DNA of 64,000 nt from Melioribacteraceae bacterium (GTDB lineage Bacteria > Bacteroidota > Ignavibacteria > Ignavibacteriales > Melioribacteraceae): positions 1,892,424 to 1,956,423 of the forward strand of contig JAHBUP010000001.1 of NCBI GenBank assembly GCA_019638015.1, written 5' to 3'. Both the position numbers and the translations under genes were made by a program. Below, piece after piece: positions 54,213 through 63,711 of this stretch. How positions within the stretch are numbered: position 1 is the first letter of the stretch; the number at the start of each line of letters is the position of its first letter. The notes beneath the pieces are model-generated. The model was not told where the DNA came from. It searched no databases and saw only the letters and a list, made by a program, of their open reading frames with translations.

Positions 54213-55576
54213 GTAATATTGATTATTCTATCGAAAAATCGGTAATAGAACGCAAAGTTCAGTTAAGGGAACTTGATGAGCTTATCGCAAGACCTTTAGA
54301 GAATAAGCCTGATAAAAAGTTTTTTATAGCATTACTGATTACACTTTCACTAACTGGACTTTTCCTAATTGGATTGGGTTTAACTTTCTATTATGGTATT
54401 GGTGTTTGGGGAAATAATAATCCTGTTGGGTGGGCATTCGACATCGTTAATTTTGTTTTCTGGGTAGGAATTGGACACGCCGGAACTCTTATTTCAGCTA
54501 TTCTATTTTTATTTAGACAAAAATGGCGTACAGGTATTGCACGATTTGCCGAAGGAATGACAATCTTTGCCGTGATGACTGCAGGCTTATTTCCATTGAT
54601 ACATGTCGGGCGTCCTTGGTTAGCCGGTTATTTATTCCCTTATCCTAATCAACATTCGGTATGGGTTAATTTTACATCACCATTATTGTGGGATGTTTTT
54701 GCGGTATCAACATATTTAACTGTTTCATTAATATTTTGGTATGTAGGGTTGATACCCGATTTTGCCACCCTTCGCGAAAAGACCGATGGGAAAATCAAAA
54801 AAGTAATTTATTCGGTATTTTCTCTAGGTTGGCGATTTTCCAACCGTCATTGGCAGCATTACGAAATGGTATATTTAATATTAGCCGGATTTGCGACTCC
54901 GTTAGTTCTTTCGGTACACACAATAGTAAGTTTTGATTTCGCTGTATCAATTATCCCCGGATGGCACACTACAATATTTCCTCCATATTTTGTAGCCGGA
55001 GCGGTTTTCTCCGGATTTGCAATGGTTCAAAATGTACTAATATTTGTTCGAAAAATTTTCAATTACGAACATATTATAACTCTAGATACTTTAGAGAAGA
55101 TGAACAAAATAATATTATTGACCGGTTCTTTAGTTGGATACGCCTATGCAATGGAATTTTTTATAGCATGGTATAGTGGCGTGCAAGCAGAACAATTTGC
55201 ATTTCTCAACAGAGCGCTGGGTCCTTACGCATGGGCTTATTGGATAATGGTTACATGTAACGTAGTATTTCCACAGCTCTTCTGGTCAAAACGGATACGC
55301 AGAAATATCCCAATTATGTTTGTAATTGCAGTTCTTACAAATGTAGGCATGTGGTTCGAAAGATTTGTAATTATTGTTACTTCCTTGTCACGTGATTATC
55401 TCCCTTCAAGTTGGGCATACTACACACCAACACTAGTCGATGGAATGATATTAATTGGAAGTTTTGGATTTTTCTTCACATTTATTTTACTGTTTACAAA
55501 AGCCTTACCGGTAGTTTCTATTGCTGAGGTTAAGGCAGTTGTTGATGGCGCTCAACCTACGCATAAGGATCATTAA
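54209..55576 (+). CDS. actC: Alternative complex III subunit ActC, NrfD/PsrC-like quinol-binding protein
   Basis: This 455-residue inner-membrane protein has about ten membrane segments in the NrfD/PsrC fold. It would bind quinol at the periplasmic side. Signatures include [17 protein letters not shown] and [15 protein letters not shown] near the first third and [16 protein letters not shown] [12 protein letters not shown] in the middle. The start is a TTG overlapping the actB stop (TTGA). It is one of two NrfD-like subunits; the other is ActF. Confidence 0.94.
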   Translation: MSNIDYSIEKSVIERKVQLRELDELIARPLENKPDKKFFIALLITLSLTGLFLIGLGLTFYYGIGVWGNNNPVGWAFDIVNFVFWVGIGHAGTLISAILFLFRQKWRTGIARFAEGMTIFAVMTAGLFPLIHVGRPWLAGYLFPYPNQHSVWVNFTSPLLWDVFAVSTYLTVSLIFWYVGLIPDFATLREKTDGKIKKVIYSVFSLGWRFSNRHWQHYEMVYLILAGFATPLVLSVHTIVSFDFAVSIIPGWHTTIFPPYFVAGAVFSGFAMVQNVLIFVRKIFNYEHIITLDTLEKMNKIILLTGSLVGYAYAMEFFIAWYSGVQAEQFAFLNRALGPYAWAYWIMVTCNVVFPQLFWSKRIRRNIPIMFVIAVLTNVGMWFERFVIIVTSLSRDYLPSSWAYYTPTLVDGMILIGSFGFFFTFILLFTKALPVVSIAEVKAVVDGAQPTHKDH

Positions 55577-55578
55577 GA

Positions 55579-56718
55579 ATGAGTGAAAAGATATTATATA
55601 GTTACACTGGCATATTTGATACTCCGGATGAGATTATTCATGCGGCTGAAAAGATAAGTAAAGAAGGATTCACGAAGTACGACGTGAACACTCCTTATCC
55701 ATTGCATGGAATGAATAAGGCAATGAACCTTCCACCCTCAAAGTTGGGGTATTTGTCTTTAGCTGTAGGATTATCGGGAGCCTTAGCCGCTTTACTTACA
55801 ATGTATTGGATGTCAGCTGTAGATTACCCAATCATAGTAGGAGGAAAGCCCTTATTCTCGTTCCCGGCTTATGTACCGGTAATGTTCGAGGTAACTGTAT
55901 TATCTGCTTCAATAGCTACGGTACTGGGAATGTTATTCATCTTTTTTAAATTGCCGAATAACAGTCATCCGCTTCAAGGAACCGATTATATGAAGATGGT
56001 TTCCTCGGATAAATACGGTATTAGTATTGCGGCTGATGATCCAAAATTTGATGAATCGTCTATCAAAAATTTATTAACCGAATTACATGCTAAACATATC
56101 ACAGCAATATATTATGATAATGAAGAGATAAATCATAAACATAATATCTTTGAACCAAAGTTTATCGGCTTTCTATTAATTGCCGCTCTATTCACATCAG
56201 GCATAACATACTTCACACTTAATAAACTAATGTTTATGCTTCCATTTAATTGGATGATGGAACAGGAAAAACTAAATCCACAGCATTCTTCCGAAATATT
56301 TTCAGATGGATTTGGAATGAGAAAACCTGTAGAGGGAACTATTGCGAGAGGATATTTACCATATCAGTTTGCCGGTCAGCCAGATCTAGCGGGGGAAAAA
56401 CTCATTAATCCTCTTCCATTTTCTGAAAAAGTACTTACACTCGGACAAAGAAAATATGATACATTCTGTAGCCCATGTCATGGTTATAATGGTGAAGGGG
56501 ATAGCCGGTTGAGAGGGCAGTTTCCTAATCCTCCTAGTCTCCATTCTGAAAAGGTAAGAAATTGGAGCGATGGAAGAATCTATGCTGTTTTAATGGATGG
56601 CCAGAATATTATGCCTTCATATACTTCTCAGTTGGACGATGAAGAAAGATGGGCTACAATTCATTATTTAAGAGCACTACAAAGAGCTCTAAATGCTAAG
56701 GAGTCTGACTTAAAATGA
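55579..56718 (+). CDS. actDE: Alternative complex III ActD-ActE fusion: DUF3341 plus monoheme cytochrome c
   Basis: Residues 1-180 match the DUF3341 subunit ActD: GIFDTPDEIIHAAEKI, then two membrane helices at about 58-80 and 101-124. A further helix (about 195-215) leads into a monoheme cytochrome c domain with CSPCH at 297-301, a later axial Met in IMPSYTSQL and a RALQRAL end, as in ActE. The two subunits are usually encoded by separate genes; here one continuous frame joins them. Its stop overlaps actF (ATGA). Confidence 0.88.
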   Translation: MSEKILYSYTGIFDTPDEIIHAAEKISKEGFTKYDVNTPYPLHGMNKAMNLPPSKLGYLSLAVGLSGALAALLTMYWMSAVDYPIIVGGKPLFSFPAYVPVMFEVTVLSASIATVLGMLFIFFKLPNNSHPLQGTDYMKMVSSDKYGISIAADDPKFDESSIKNLLTELHAKHITAIYYDNEEINHKHNIFEPKFIGFLLIAALFTSGITYFTLNKLMFMLPFNWMMEQEKLNPQHSSEIFSDGFGMRKPVEGTIARGYLPYQFAGQPDLAGEKLINPLPFSEKVLTLGQRKYDTFCSPCHGYNGEGDSRLRGQFPNPPSLHSEKVRNWSDGRIYAVLMDGQNIMPSYTSQLDDEERWATIHYLRALQRALNAKESDLK

Positions 56719-57896
56719 GTTCAAATTCAAAAGTTGAGTATGTGAAAAAAGAATTGCCCGCCTCTATTCAGCGGTTAGGTTATATACTATCCATAGTTGG
56801 GTTAGTTTTAGTAGTTCTTTCATATTTAGTAGATGCCGATAGAGCCGCGTTCAATAATGTAATACTTTACACTTTTATCGCTAGTATTGGGGTTGGCTCA
56901 TTATTTCTGGTTTATACTGAATATCTTTCTGGTGCGGTTTGGAGTACAGCTTTCAGAAGAATTAGTGAATTTTTATCATATTCAATTTATATTCTTCCTC
57001 TTTTACTGATACCGGTATTTTTTAATATTGGGCATATTTTTCACTGGCTTCATCCTGAGCCGGATGACAAAATATTAGCTGCTAAAGCTCCTTATCTTAA
57101 TATTGAGTTCTTTGTAATTCGTACAGTCGCGTTCATTCTTATATGGATTTTGTTTCAATACTTAGTTACAAAAAATTCTAAAAAGCAGGACACTTCTTTA
57201 GATCAAAATTTGACAACAAAGAATATCAGACTTTCGGCAGTCTTTATGCCATTCTTCGCAATTACGATTTCATTTACCGCTATAGATTATTTAATGAGTT
57301 TAGAACCTCATTGGTTCTCTACAATTTTTGGAGTCTATTATTTTTCTGGTACCATGCTTGCCGGATTAGCTTCTGTTACTATAATTGTGGTCTATCTAAA
57401 TGAGAGGGGACTTCTTATAAAAGGATTAACCAACGATCATTATTATAGTCTCGGCGCGCTAATGTTTGCCTTTACAAATTTTTGGGCTTACATCGCGTTT
57501 AGCCAATATTTACTTATTTGGTACGCTAATTTACCCGAAGAAACATTCTGGTTTTTAGCAAGATGGGAAGGGGGATGGCAGTACATTACAATTGGATTAA
57601 TAATTGTAAAATTTGCAGTTCCTTATATAGGATTGCTGAGCCAACCTTCAAAAATGAATCCAAAGAGATTAGTGGTTATGAGCGCATGGATTTTATTCGC
57701 TCATTATTATGATTTGTATTGGTTAGCGATGCCTAATTATAATAAAGGAAATTTAACATTAGGGTGGAATGAACTTGGTTTTCCAATATTAGCCGTAGGT
57801 TTAGTTATACTTGTATTTACAACAAAAGCAAAGAATAATAATTTAGTACCAATTGGTGATCCTAAAATTAAACGTGGTCTTGATTTCAGATTATAA
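56715..57896 (+). CDS. actF: Alternative complex III subunit ActF
   Basis: This 393-residue membrane protein has about ten hydrophobic segments and resembles ActC and NrfD in overall plan. Blocks such as LHPEPDDKILAAKAPYLN, DYLMSLEPHWFSTIFGVYYFSG and AFTNFWAYIAFSQYLLIWYANLPEE are typical of the ActF family. It completes the complex. It is 12 bases from the cytochrome gene that follows. Confidence 0.93.
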   Translation: MSSNSKVEYVKKELPASIQRLGYILSIVGLVLVVLSYLVDADRAAFNNVILYTFIASIGVGSLFLVYTEYLSGAVWSTAFRRISEFLSYSIYILPLLLIPVFFNIGHIFHWLHPEPDDKILAAKAPYLNIEFFVIRTVAFILIWILFQYLVTKNSKKQDTSLDQNLTTKNIRLSAVFMPFFAITISFTAIDYLMSLEPHWFSTIFGVYYFSGTMLAGLASVTIIVVYLNERGLLIKGLTNDHYYSLGALMFAFTNFWAYIAFSQYLLIWYANLPEETFWFLARWEGGWQYITIGLIIVKFAVPYIGLLSQPSKMNPKRLVVMSAWILFAHYYDLYWLAMPNYNKGNLTLGWNELGFPILAVGLVILVFTTKAKNNNLVPIGDPKIKRGLDFRL

Positions 57897-57907
57897 GATT
57901 AATTACT

Positions 57908-58831
57908 ATGAACAAAAATCAAAAAATTGAAGAAGAGATAGACTTTAAAGGATTAATAAAAAATCCAATAAGATTATTCGGCTGGTTTTTCCCCTACTTT
58001 TTTATTCTGATGTTAGTATTAGGGATCTACTTCGTAAAGAAATTACCTGCCGTTTCACTAAATGATCAACCCGTAGGCTTGATTGATTCAACACTTTTGA
58101 AAACTGATGTTCCCCTAAAAAAGGGGGGATTAATGCCAGCTGTAGATTTAGCTCTTGTAATGAAACCTGATGAAGCATTTATTTCAAAAGGTAAAGAATT
58201 ATATGACGCTAATTGTCAATCATGCCATGGTGCAAATGGATTGGGTGATGGTACAGCGGGCGCAATGCTAAACCCAAAGCCAAGAAATTTTCATGATAAA
58301 GAGGGATGGACTAACGGAAGATCTTTTGATATGCTTTACAAAACATTGCAGGAGGGAATAATCAAAAATGGAATGGCCGCTTACGAATATCTCTCACCGG
58401 CAGACCGTTTTGCAATCATTTTATATTTGAGGACATTTGCTGAATATCCTGAAATAAAAGAATCTGAAATTACTTCTCTCGACGCAGAATATAAATTATC
58501 GGCAGGCACTCTTGTTCCAAACACTATTCCAGTTTCTATTGCAATGGAGAAACTCACTTCTGAATTTAAAATAAAAGAAGAGACTTTTAATAGTTTTAGA
58601 GAAAAAGTTTATCAATCAGAAGAACAGATTGCGGTTTTAGTTCAATCATTAATTAGTGATGAGCAAAAAGTAATCACTACCATATTAAATAGTGATTTCG
58701 CTTCGCCGGATGCATTCGTTGAAACTATTGGAAAAAATCCCATCAGTTATGGTTTTACAGTTAAAGTATTACATCTGAGTAAAGATGATTTACGTATAGC
58801 TTTTGATTTCTTAAAAAAAGCTCTTTCATAA
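57908..58831 (+). CDS. Membrane-anchored monoheme cytochrome c with C-terminal extension
   Basis: This protein has 307 residues. A membrane helix at about 28-44 is followed by one cytochrome c domain (CQSCH at 103-107, GANGLGDG, axial Met probably in NGMAAYEYLSPADR). After the heme domain, from about residue 195, comes an unusual charged helical region of about 110 residues (MEKLTSEFKIKEETFNSFREK and onward) with no heme motif. It sits between complex III and the oxidase genes and would carry electrons between them. Confidence 0.85.
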   Translation: MNKNQKIEEEIDFKGLIKNPIRLFGWFFPYFFILMLVLGIYFVKKLPAVSLNDQPVGLIDSTLLKTDVPLKKGGLMPAVDLALVMKPDEAFISKGKELYDANCQSCHGANGLGDGTAGAMLNPKPRNFHDKEGWTNGRSFDMLYKTLQEGIIKNGMAAYEYLSPADRFAIILYLRTFAEYPEIKESEITSLDAEYKLSAGTLVPNTIPVSIAMEKLTSEFKIKEETFNSFREKVYQSEEQIAVLVQSLISDEQKVITTILNSDFASPDAFVETIGKNPISYGFTVKVLHLSKDDLRIAFDFLKKALS

Positions 58832-58843
58832 TTATAAATAGAT

Positions 58844-59629
58844 ATGTTAAAAAAAACCTTAAATACCTTTTTGCTATTGAAACTCATTACTGCAGTAACA
58901 TTTTCTCAACAGATAAATGTTGGCATTGATGAAAAATTAGGGGATTATCTACCAAAGGATGCAATAGTTGTCACATCAGATAATGATACTGTAAAACTGG
59001 GATCATTAATAAATAAGCCATTGATTTTAGCGTTTGTTTATTATGAATGTCCCGGTTTATGCAATCCACTTCAATCCGAAATAGCATGGATTATTGGAAA
59101 GATGGATTTGGTACCGGGTGTTGATTATAAAGTAATATCACTCAGCTTTGATCACCACGAAAAAAGTGAAATAGCTGCAAGGTGGAAAAACAACTACATA
59201 CCTACTATCAAAAGAAAAATTGATCCAAACGATTGGCTTTTTTTAACGGCTGATAGCATTAATATAAATAAGATTACTCAAGCAGCCGGTTTCTATTTCA
59301 AACCTGATGATAAAGAGTTTACGCATGCCGGAGCAATTATTGCTATTTCTCCGGAGGGGAAAATATCACGATATATTTTTGGTACTCAGTACAATCCTTT
59401 TGATGTAAAAATGGCGTTGCTTGATGCCGGCAGCGGAAAAACTAAACCAACTATAAATAAAGTTTTAGAATTTTGTTTTAGTTATGATCCTGAAGGAAGA
59501 CAGTATACCCTAAATGTTACAAGAATAATTGGAACTGTAATGCTTTTAGGCGTAGGTATATTTTTTGGAGTGTTATTATTTAAGAAAAAGAAAAATTCAA
59601 TGAATGAAGGAGCTGATATAAATGGCTAA
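58844..59629 (+). CDS. SCO1/SenC-type copper chaperone
   Basis: It delivers copper to the CuA site of cytochrome oxidase. The 261-residue protein has a signal or anchor helix (about 5-22), a thioredoxin-like domain with the copper-binding CPGLC (Cys69 and Cys73) and the ligand His in THAGAIIAISPEG near 161. A C-terminal membrane helix (about 225-245, VMLLGVGIFFGVLLF) ends in Lys residues. The 3' end overlaps ctaD by eight bases, which fits a role in assembling that enzyme. Confidence 0.92.
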   Translation: MLKKTLNTFLLLKLITAVTFSQQINVGIDEKLGDYLPKDAIVVTSDNDTVKLGSLINKPLILAFVYYECPGLCNPLQSEIAWIIGKMDLVPGVDYKVISLSFDHHEKSEIAARWKNNYIPTIKRKIDPNDWLFLTADSININKITQAAGFYFKPDDKEFTHAGAIIAISPEGKISRYIFGTQYNPFDVKMALLDAGSGKTKPTINKVLEFCFSYDPEGRQYTLNVTRIIGTVMLLGVGIFFGVLLFKKKKNSMNEGADING

Positions 59630-61262
59630 TGGTAATTCTGCTATTGCCGAAAAAAGTTTTTTTGATCAAAGTACTAATAAGTACAATGGTGTTGGTTCAT
59701 GGTTATTAACGGTAGACCATAAAAGAATAGGTTTGATGTATTTCTGGACTATTCTGTTTTTCTTCCTTGTCGCCGCTGTAATTGGTTTGCTAATGCGATT
59801 CGAATTGATTGCGCCAGGTAAGCAATTATTTGAAGCCCAAACTTATAATCAATTATTTACACTTCATGGTGTAATAATGATTTTTCTCTTCATTATACCT
59901 GGTCTTCCAGCAATATTTGGAAATTTTTTTCTGCCAATTCAAATTGGTGCAAGAGATGTAGCCTTTCCACGTTTAAATTTACTCTCATACTACATTTATA
60001 TAGTGGGTGCGGTTTTAGCTCTTCTCGCAATTTCACTCCCCGGCGGAGCGATTGATACCGGATGGACATTTTATATTCCTTATAGTGTTCGAACAAGCAC
60101 AAATGTATCGTTAGCAATTTTTGCGGCTTTTATTCTTGGGTTCTCGTCAATATTGACCGGAATTAATTTTGTTACTACTGTTCATCGTTTACGGGCTCCG
60201 GGAATGACATTCTTTAAAATGCCACTTTTTGTTTGGTCAACTTATGCAACAGCCTGGATCCAAATAATTGCTACACCAGTTATTGGAATAACAATTGTAC
60301 TTGTGATTCTTGAAAGAGCATTCGGAGTTGGTATTTTTGATCCGGCACTAGGCGGTGATCCCATTTTATTTCAACACTTATTTTGGATATACTCTCATCC
60401 TGCAGTGTATATAATGATTTTACCTGCAATGGGAGTCGTTTCGGAGATAATTCCAACTTTTTCCCGAAGAACGATTTTTGGCTATAAAGCTATTGCCATG
60501 TCGAGTCTTGCTATCGCTTTTGTTGGATATCTGGTTTGGGCGCATCATATGTTTACATCCGGAATGAGCGATACTGCAAGATGGATATTTTCACTACTCA
60601 CTTTTATAGTTGCTCTTCCTAGTGGAGTTAAAGTATTTAATTGGGTCGCTACAATGTATAAAGGGTCGATTGATCCCAAAACTCCTTTTTTGTGGGTGAT
60701 GAATTTTATATTTCTATTTTCTATTGGAGGATTAACTGGATTGGTACTGGGCTCTCTCTCGACAGATATCCATCTACATGATACATATTTTGTGGTGGCT
60801 CATTTTCATTATGTAATGTTCGGGGGAACAGGAACTATATTTTTTGCGGCGCTGCATTACTGGTTCCCCAAAATGTTTGGAAAAATGTATAATGAAAGAT
60901 TAGCTCAAATAGCTGTTGCGCTTTTTTTCATCGGTTTTAACATGCTCTATTTCCCTAAATTTATTTTAGGTTATTTGGGAATGCCAAGAAGATATTATGA
61001 CTATTTACCTGAGTTTGAAGCTTTGCAAAAAATATCAACTTTCGGTTCATGGATTTTAGTCCCTACATTATTTTTCATTGTTGGCTATTTGGTTCATGCG
61101 TTAATTAAAGGGAAAAAAGCGGGACCAAATCCTTGGGGAGGAGTTACGCTTGAATGGCATATTCAATCCCCTCCAACAGTAGAAAATTTTGATGTAATTC
61201 CAACTGTTACTCACGAACCGTACGATTTCAGTCAATTGAAGGAGTTAAAGCATGACTCATAA
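59622..61262 (+). CDS. ctaD: Cytochrome c oxidase subunit I, A2-type heme-copper oxidase
   Basis: The protein has 546 residues and about 12 membrane helices. The heme ligand His82 is in TLHG, and CuB ligands are in YSHPAVY (257-263, with Tyr263 for the cross-link) and WAHHMFT (His309-310). The low- and high-spin heme histidines lie in VVAHFHYVMFGG. Helix VI reads YSHPAVY, with no Glu as in GHPEVY, which marks the A2 subtype. Asp112 in GARDVAFPR can start the D channel. It overlaps the SCO gene and ctaE at its two ends. Confidence 0.96.
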   Translation: MANGNSAIAEKSFFDQSTNKYNGVGSWLLTVDHKRIGLMYFWTILFFFLVAAVIGLLMRFELIAPGKQLFEAQTYNQLFTLHGVIMIFLFIIPGLPAIFGNFFLPIQIGARDVAFPRLNLLSYYIYIVGAVLALLAISLPGGAIDTGWTFYIPYSVRTSTNVSLAIFAAFILGFSSILTGINFVTTVHRLRAPGMTFFKMPLFVWSTYATAWIQIIATPVIGITIVLVILERAFGVGIFDPALGGDPILFQHLFWIYSHPAVYIMILPAMGVVSEIIPTFSRRTIFGYKAIAMSSLAIAFVGYLVWAHHMFTSGMSDTARWIFSLLTFIVALPSGVKVFNWVATMYKGSIDPKTPFLWVMNFIFLFSIGGLTGLVLGSLSTDIHLHDTYFVVAHFHYVMFGGTGTIFFAALHYWFPKMFGKMYNERLAQIAVALFFIGFNMLYFPKFILGYLGMPRRYYDYLPEFEALQKISTFGSWILVPTLFFIVGYLVHALIKGKKAGPNPWGGVTLEWHIQSPPTVENFDVIPTVTHEPYDFSQLKELKHDS

Positions 61263-61878
61263 TCACGATACTGCCGCGGTTCATCATGTGCATCGTGATG
61301 ATGTTGGCGCAAGAATGGGAATGTGGCTTTTTCTTTTTACGGAAGTACTTCTCTTTGGCGGATTATTCCTAATATATGCGGTGTATCGATTTCAATACGC
61401 AGACCAATTTAGAATTGCCGGATTAGAATTAAACACCGGAATAGGCGCTCTGAATACTATCATTCTTTTATCGAGTAGTTTAACTGTTGCTCTTTCTATC
61501 ACTGCTCTGCAAAAAGGGAATAAATTTTTAAGTTTAGTTTTTCTTTATGCAACGCAAGTATTCGCTGTTCTGTTCATGATAAATAAATATTTTGAATGGT
61601 CTGCAAAAATTTCTCATGGAATTTTCCCCGGTTCAGAAGAGATGCTTAATAAACATAATGGCGAAATATTGTTTTATGGATTGTATTATATAATGACTGG
61701 TTTACACGGATTACACGTGATTATTGGGATGATAATAATTGGCGTAGTTATGGTTTTTATTAAAAATGATAAAATCACTAGCGAAAGTTATGTTAAACTT
61801 GAAAATGCGGGTCTTTACTGGCACTTAGTTGATTTGATCTGGATTTTCCTTTTCCCATTATTCTATTTAATTCAATAA
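61252..61878 (+). CDS. ctaE: Cytochrome c oxidase subunit III
   Basis: This 208-residue protein has five membrane segments after a His-rich N-terminal tail. GMWLFLFTEVLLFGGLF and the later MTGLHGLHVIIGMIIIG and GLYWHLVDLIWIFLFPLFYL are subunit III marks. It overlaps ctaD by 11 bases and stabilises the catalytic core. Confidence 0.95.
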   Translation: MTHNHDTAAVHHVHRDDVGARMGMWLFLFTEVLLFGGLFLIYAVYRFQYADQFRIAGLELNTGIGALNTIILLSSSLTVALSITALQKGNKFLSLVFLYATQVFAVLFMINKYFEWSAKISHGIFPGSEEMLNKHNGEILFYGLYYIMTGLHGLHVIIGMIIIGVVMVFIKNDKITSESYVKLENAGLYWHLVDLIWIFLFPLFYLIQ

Positions 61879-61886
61879 GGTTTATT

Positions 61887-62171
61887 ATGGAAAGTAATCA
61901 TAAAAGTCATCCTGGCTATGTTTCATATATTATTGTGTGGGTCGCGCTTCTTGCGTTAACTTCAATTACTGTAACTATTGCCGGAATTAATTTGGGCAAC
62001 TATACCTTAATAATTGCGATGCTGATAGCCGCTATAAAATCGATGCTGGTTATAAATATTTTTATGCACATAAAGTATGAAGATGCCATTTTTAAAGTGT
62101 TTCTTGCTCTAAGCGGTTTAACATTGTTAATCATTTTTATATTAACATTTTTCGATTTTATCTATAGATGA
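61887..62171 (+). CDS. ctaF: Cytochrome c oxidase subunit IV (prokaryotic COX4-like)
   Basis: This small membrane protein of 94 residues has three hydrophobic segments and the central LIAAIKSMLVINIFMHIKYE, typical of bacterial CtaF/CyoD-like subunit IV. It lies 8 bases after ctaE and 8 bases before ctaC, so it is part of the oxidase. Confidence 0.9.
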   Translation: MESNHKSHPGYVSYIIVWVALLALTSITVTIAGINLGNYTLIIAMLIAAIKSMLVINIFMHIKYEDAIFKVFLALSGLTLLIIFILTFFDFIYR

Positions 62172-62179
62172 GGATCTAA

Positions 62180-62812
62180 ATGAGTCCAGCTCCAACAAGT
62201 CATGTAGAGTCTGTTGATTTTGTAATGCTTTATATTGTGGGCATTTCAGTAATTCTGTTATTGGGAATTACTGCGGTCATGATATATTTTGTTTTTAAGT
62301 ATCATAGAAAAAAAGGGCATAAACCGGTTGATATTCATGGTAATGTTTTATTAGAAATTATTTGGATTGCAATACCAACCATACTTGTCTTATCTATGTT
62401 TTATTTCGGTTATACGAGTTTCCGCGATATTAGAATTAAGCCAAAGGACGCTATGGCTGTGAAAGTTACAGCAAGGATGTGGCAGTTTTCTTTCGAGTAT
62501 GAGAATGGAAAAAAATCAGATACTCTATATGTACCAATTAATAAAGGTATAGATCTTCAAATGGAATCGGTTGACGTAAATCATTCATTATATATTCCGG
62601 CATTCAGAATTAAAGAAGATGTGATAAAAGGAAAAACAACTAATCTCTATTTCACTGCTGAAGTTGAGGGGACATATGATATCGCCTGCGCTGAATATTG
62701 CGGATTAGATCATTCAATGATGTATTCACAGGTTAAAGTAGTATCTGCTGATAGTTTCAAAACATGGTATTCAACTGTGGATTCTATCACCGATTCAACC
62801 AAAACTAAATAA
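62180..62812 (+). CDS. ctaC: Cytochrome c oxidase subunit II (CuA subunit)
   Basis: The protein has 210 residues with two membrane helices (about 15-40 and 56-77) and a periplasmic cupredoxin domain. All CuA ligands are present: His135 in NHSLYIPAF, then Cys170, Glu172, Cys174, His178 and Met181 in CAEYCGLDHSMM. No cytochrome c domain is fused at the C terminus, unlike caa3 enzymes, so a separate cytochrome must deliver electrons. It is encoded after subunits III and IV, an uncommon position. Confidence 0.95.
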   Translation: MSPAPTSHVESVDFVMLYIVGISVILLLGITAVMIYFVFKYHRKKGHKPVDIHGNVLLEIIWIAIPTILVLSMFYFGYTSFRDIRIKPKDAMAVKVTARMWQFSFEYENGKKSDTLYVPINKGIDLQMESVDVNHSLYIPAFRIKEDVIKGKTTNLYFTAEVEGTYDIACAEYCGLDHSMMYSQVKVVSADSFKTWYSTVDSITDSTKTK

Positions 62813-62819
62813 AAAATTT

Positions 62820-63701
62820 GTGGTAAATATTAACAAACATATAAATATTATTTCGCAGCTAGGGAAGTTCAAAATCACTTTCTTTGTAGCTATATCCTCC
62901 TCTGTAGGGTATATTCTATATAAGGAATCGATTGATATATTGATGATTCTGCCGGTACTAGGAATTTTTTTGTTAGCCAGCGGTTCATCGGGATTTAATC
63001 ATCTACAAGAGAGAAAGTATGACCTATTGATGGACCGGACTAAAGGAAGACCTATACCATCGGGAGAAATTACTGAGACTTACGCATATTCCTTTGCAAT
63101 ACTATTCTCATTGATTGGGATGTCCCTTTTATATTTTTATGGGAATTTAATTAGCGCGATATTGGGTTTAACCGCTTTAATATGGTATAATTTAGTTTAT
63201 ACCCCCTTAAAAATGAAAAGTGCATTAGCAGTTGTTCCCGGCTCTGTAATTGGTGCTCTCCCTCCAGTAATCGGGTGGACCTCAGCCGGGGGAGAAGTTA
63301 CTGATCCAAAAATACTTTCATTTGCATTATTCTTTTTTATTTGGCAAATACCACATTTCTGGCTACTACTTTTAATGTACAATAAAGATTATGAGAAAGC
63401 GGGATTCCCAACTTTGACAAAGATATTCAACAATGTGCAGCTAAGCAGAATAACCTATGTTTGGATCAGCGGATTAGTTGCGAGTTGTTTATTACTGCCC
63501 TTATTTGGGGTAGTTAACAACGATATAGCTATACTCGGTTTGTTTATATCCGGGATTTGGCTTCTTTGGAAATCAAAATCAATTCTGAGCGAGTATTTTG
63601 AAAGGATTGCCATACGAAATGCGTTTATGAATATTAATCTTTTTGTTCTCGCCGTTGTATTTATTATATCAATCGAAAAGTTATTTTTAACTGAACTTTA
63701 A
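62820..63701 (+). CDS. ctaB: Protoheme IX farnesyltransferase (heme O synthase)
   Basis: It attaches a farnesyl group to heme b to make heme O, the precursor of heme A for the oxidase. The 293-residue UbiA-family protein has about eight helices and the Asp-rich motif NHLQERKYDLLMDRTKGRP near residue 60. The GVPxxxG-like LPPVIGWTSAGG follows. The start is GTG, seven bases after the ctaC stop. Confidence 0.94.
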   Translation: MVNINKHINIISQLGKFKITFFVAISSSVGYILYKESIDILMILPVLGIFLLASGSSGFNHLQERKYDLLMDRTKGRPIPSGEITETYAYSFAILFSLIGMSLLYFYGNLISAILGLTALIWYNLVYTPLKMKSALAVVPGSVIGALPPVIGWTSAGGEVTDPKILSFALFFFIWQIPHFWLLLLMYNKDYEKAGFPTLTKIFNNVQLSRITYVWISGLVASCLLLPLFGVVNNDIAILGLFISGIWLLWKSKSILSEYFERIAIRNAFMNINLFVLAVVFIISIEKLFLTEL

Positions 63702-63711
63702 TGGTATTCAA

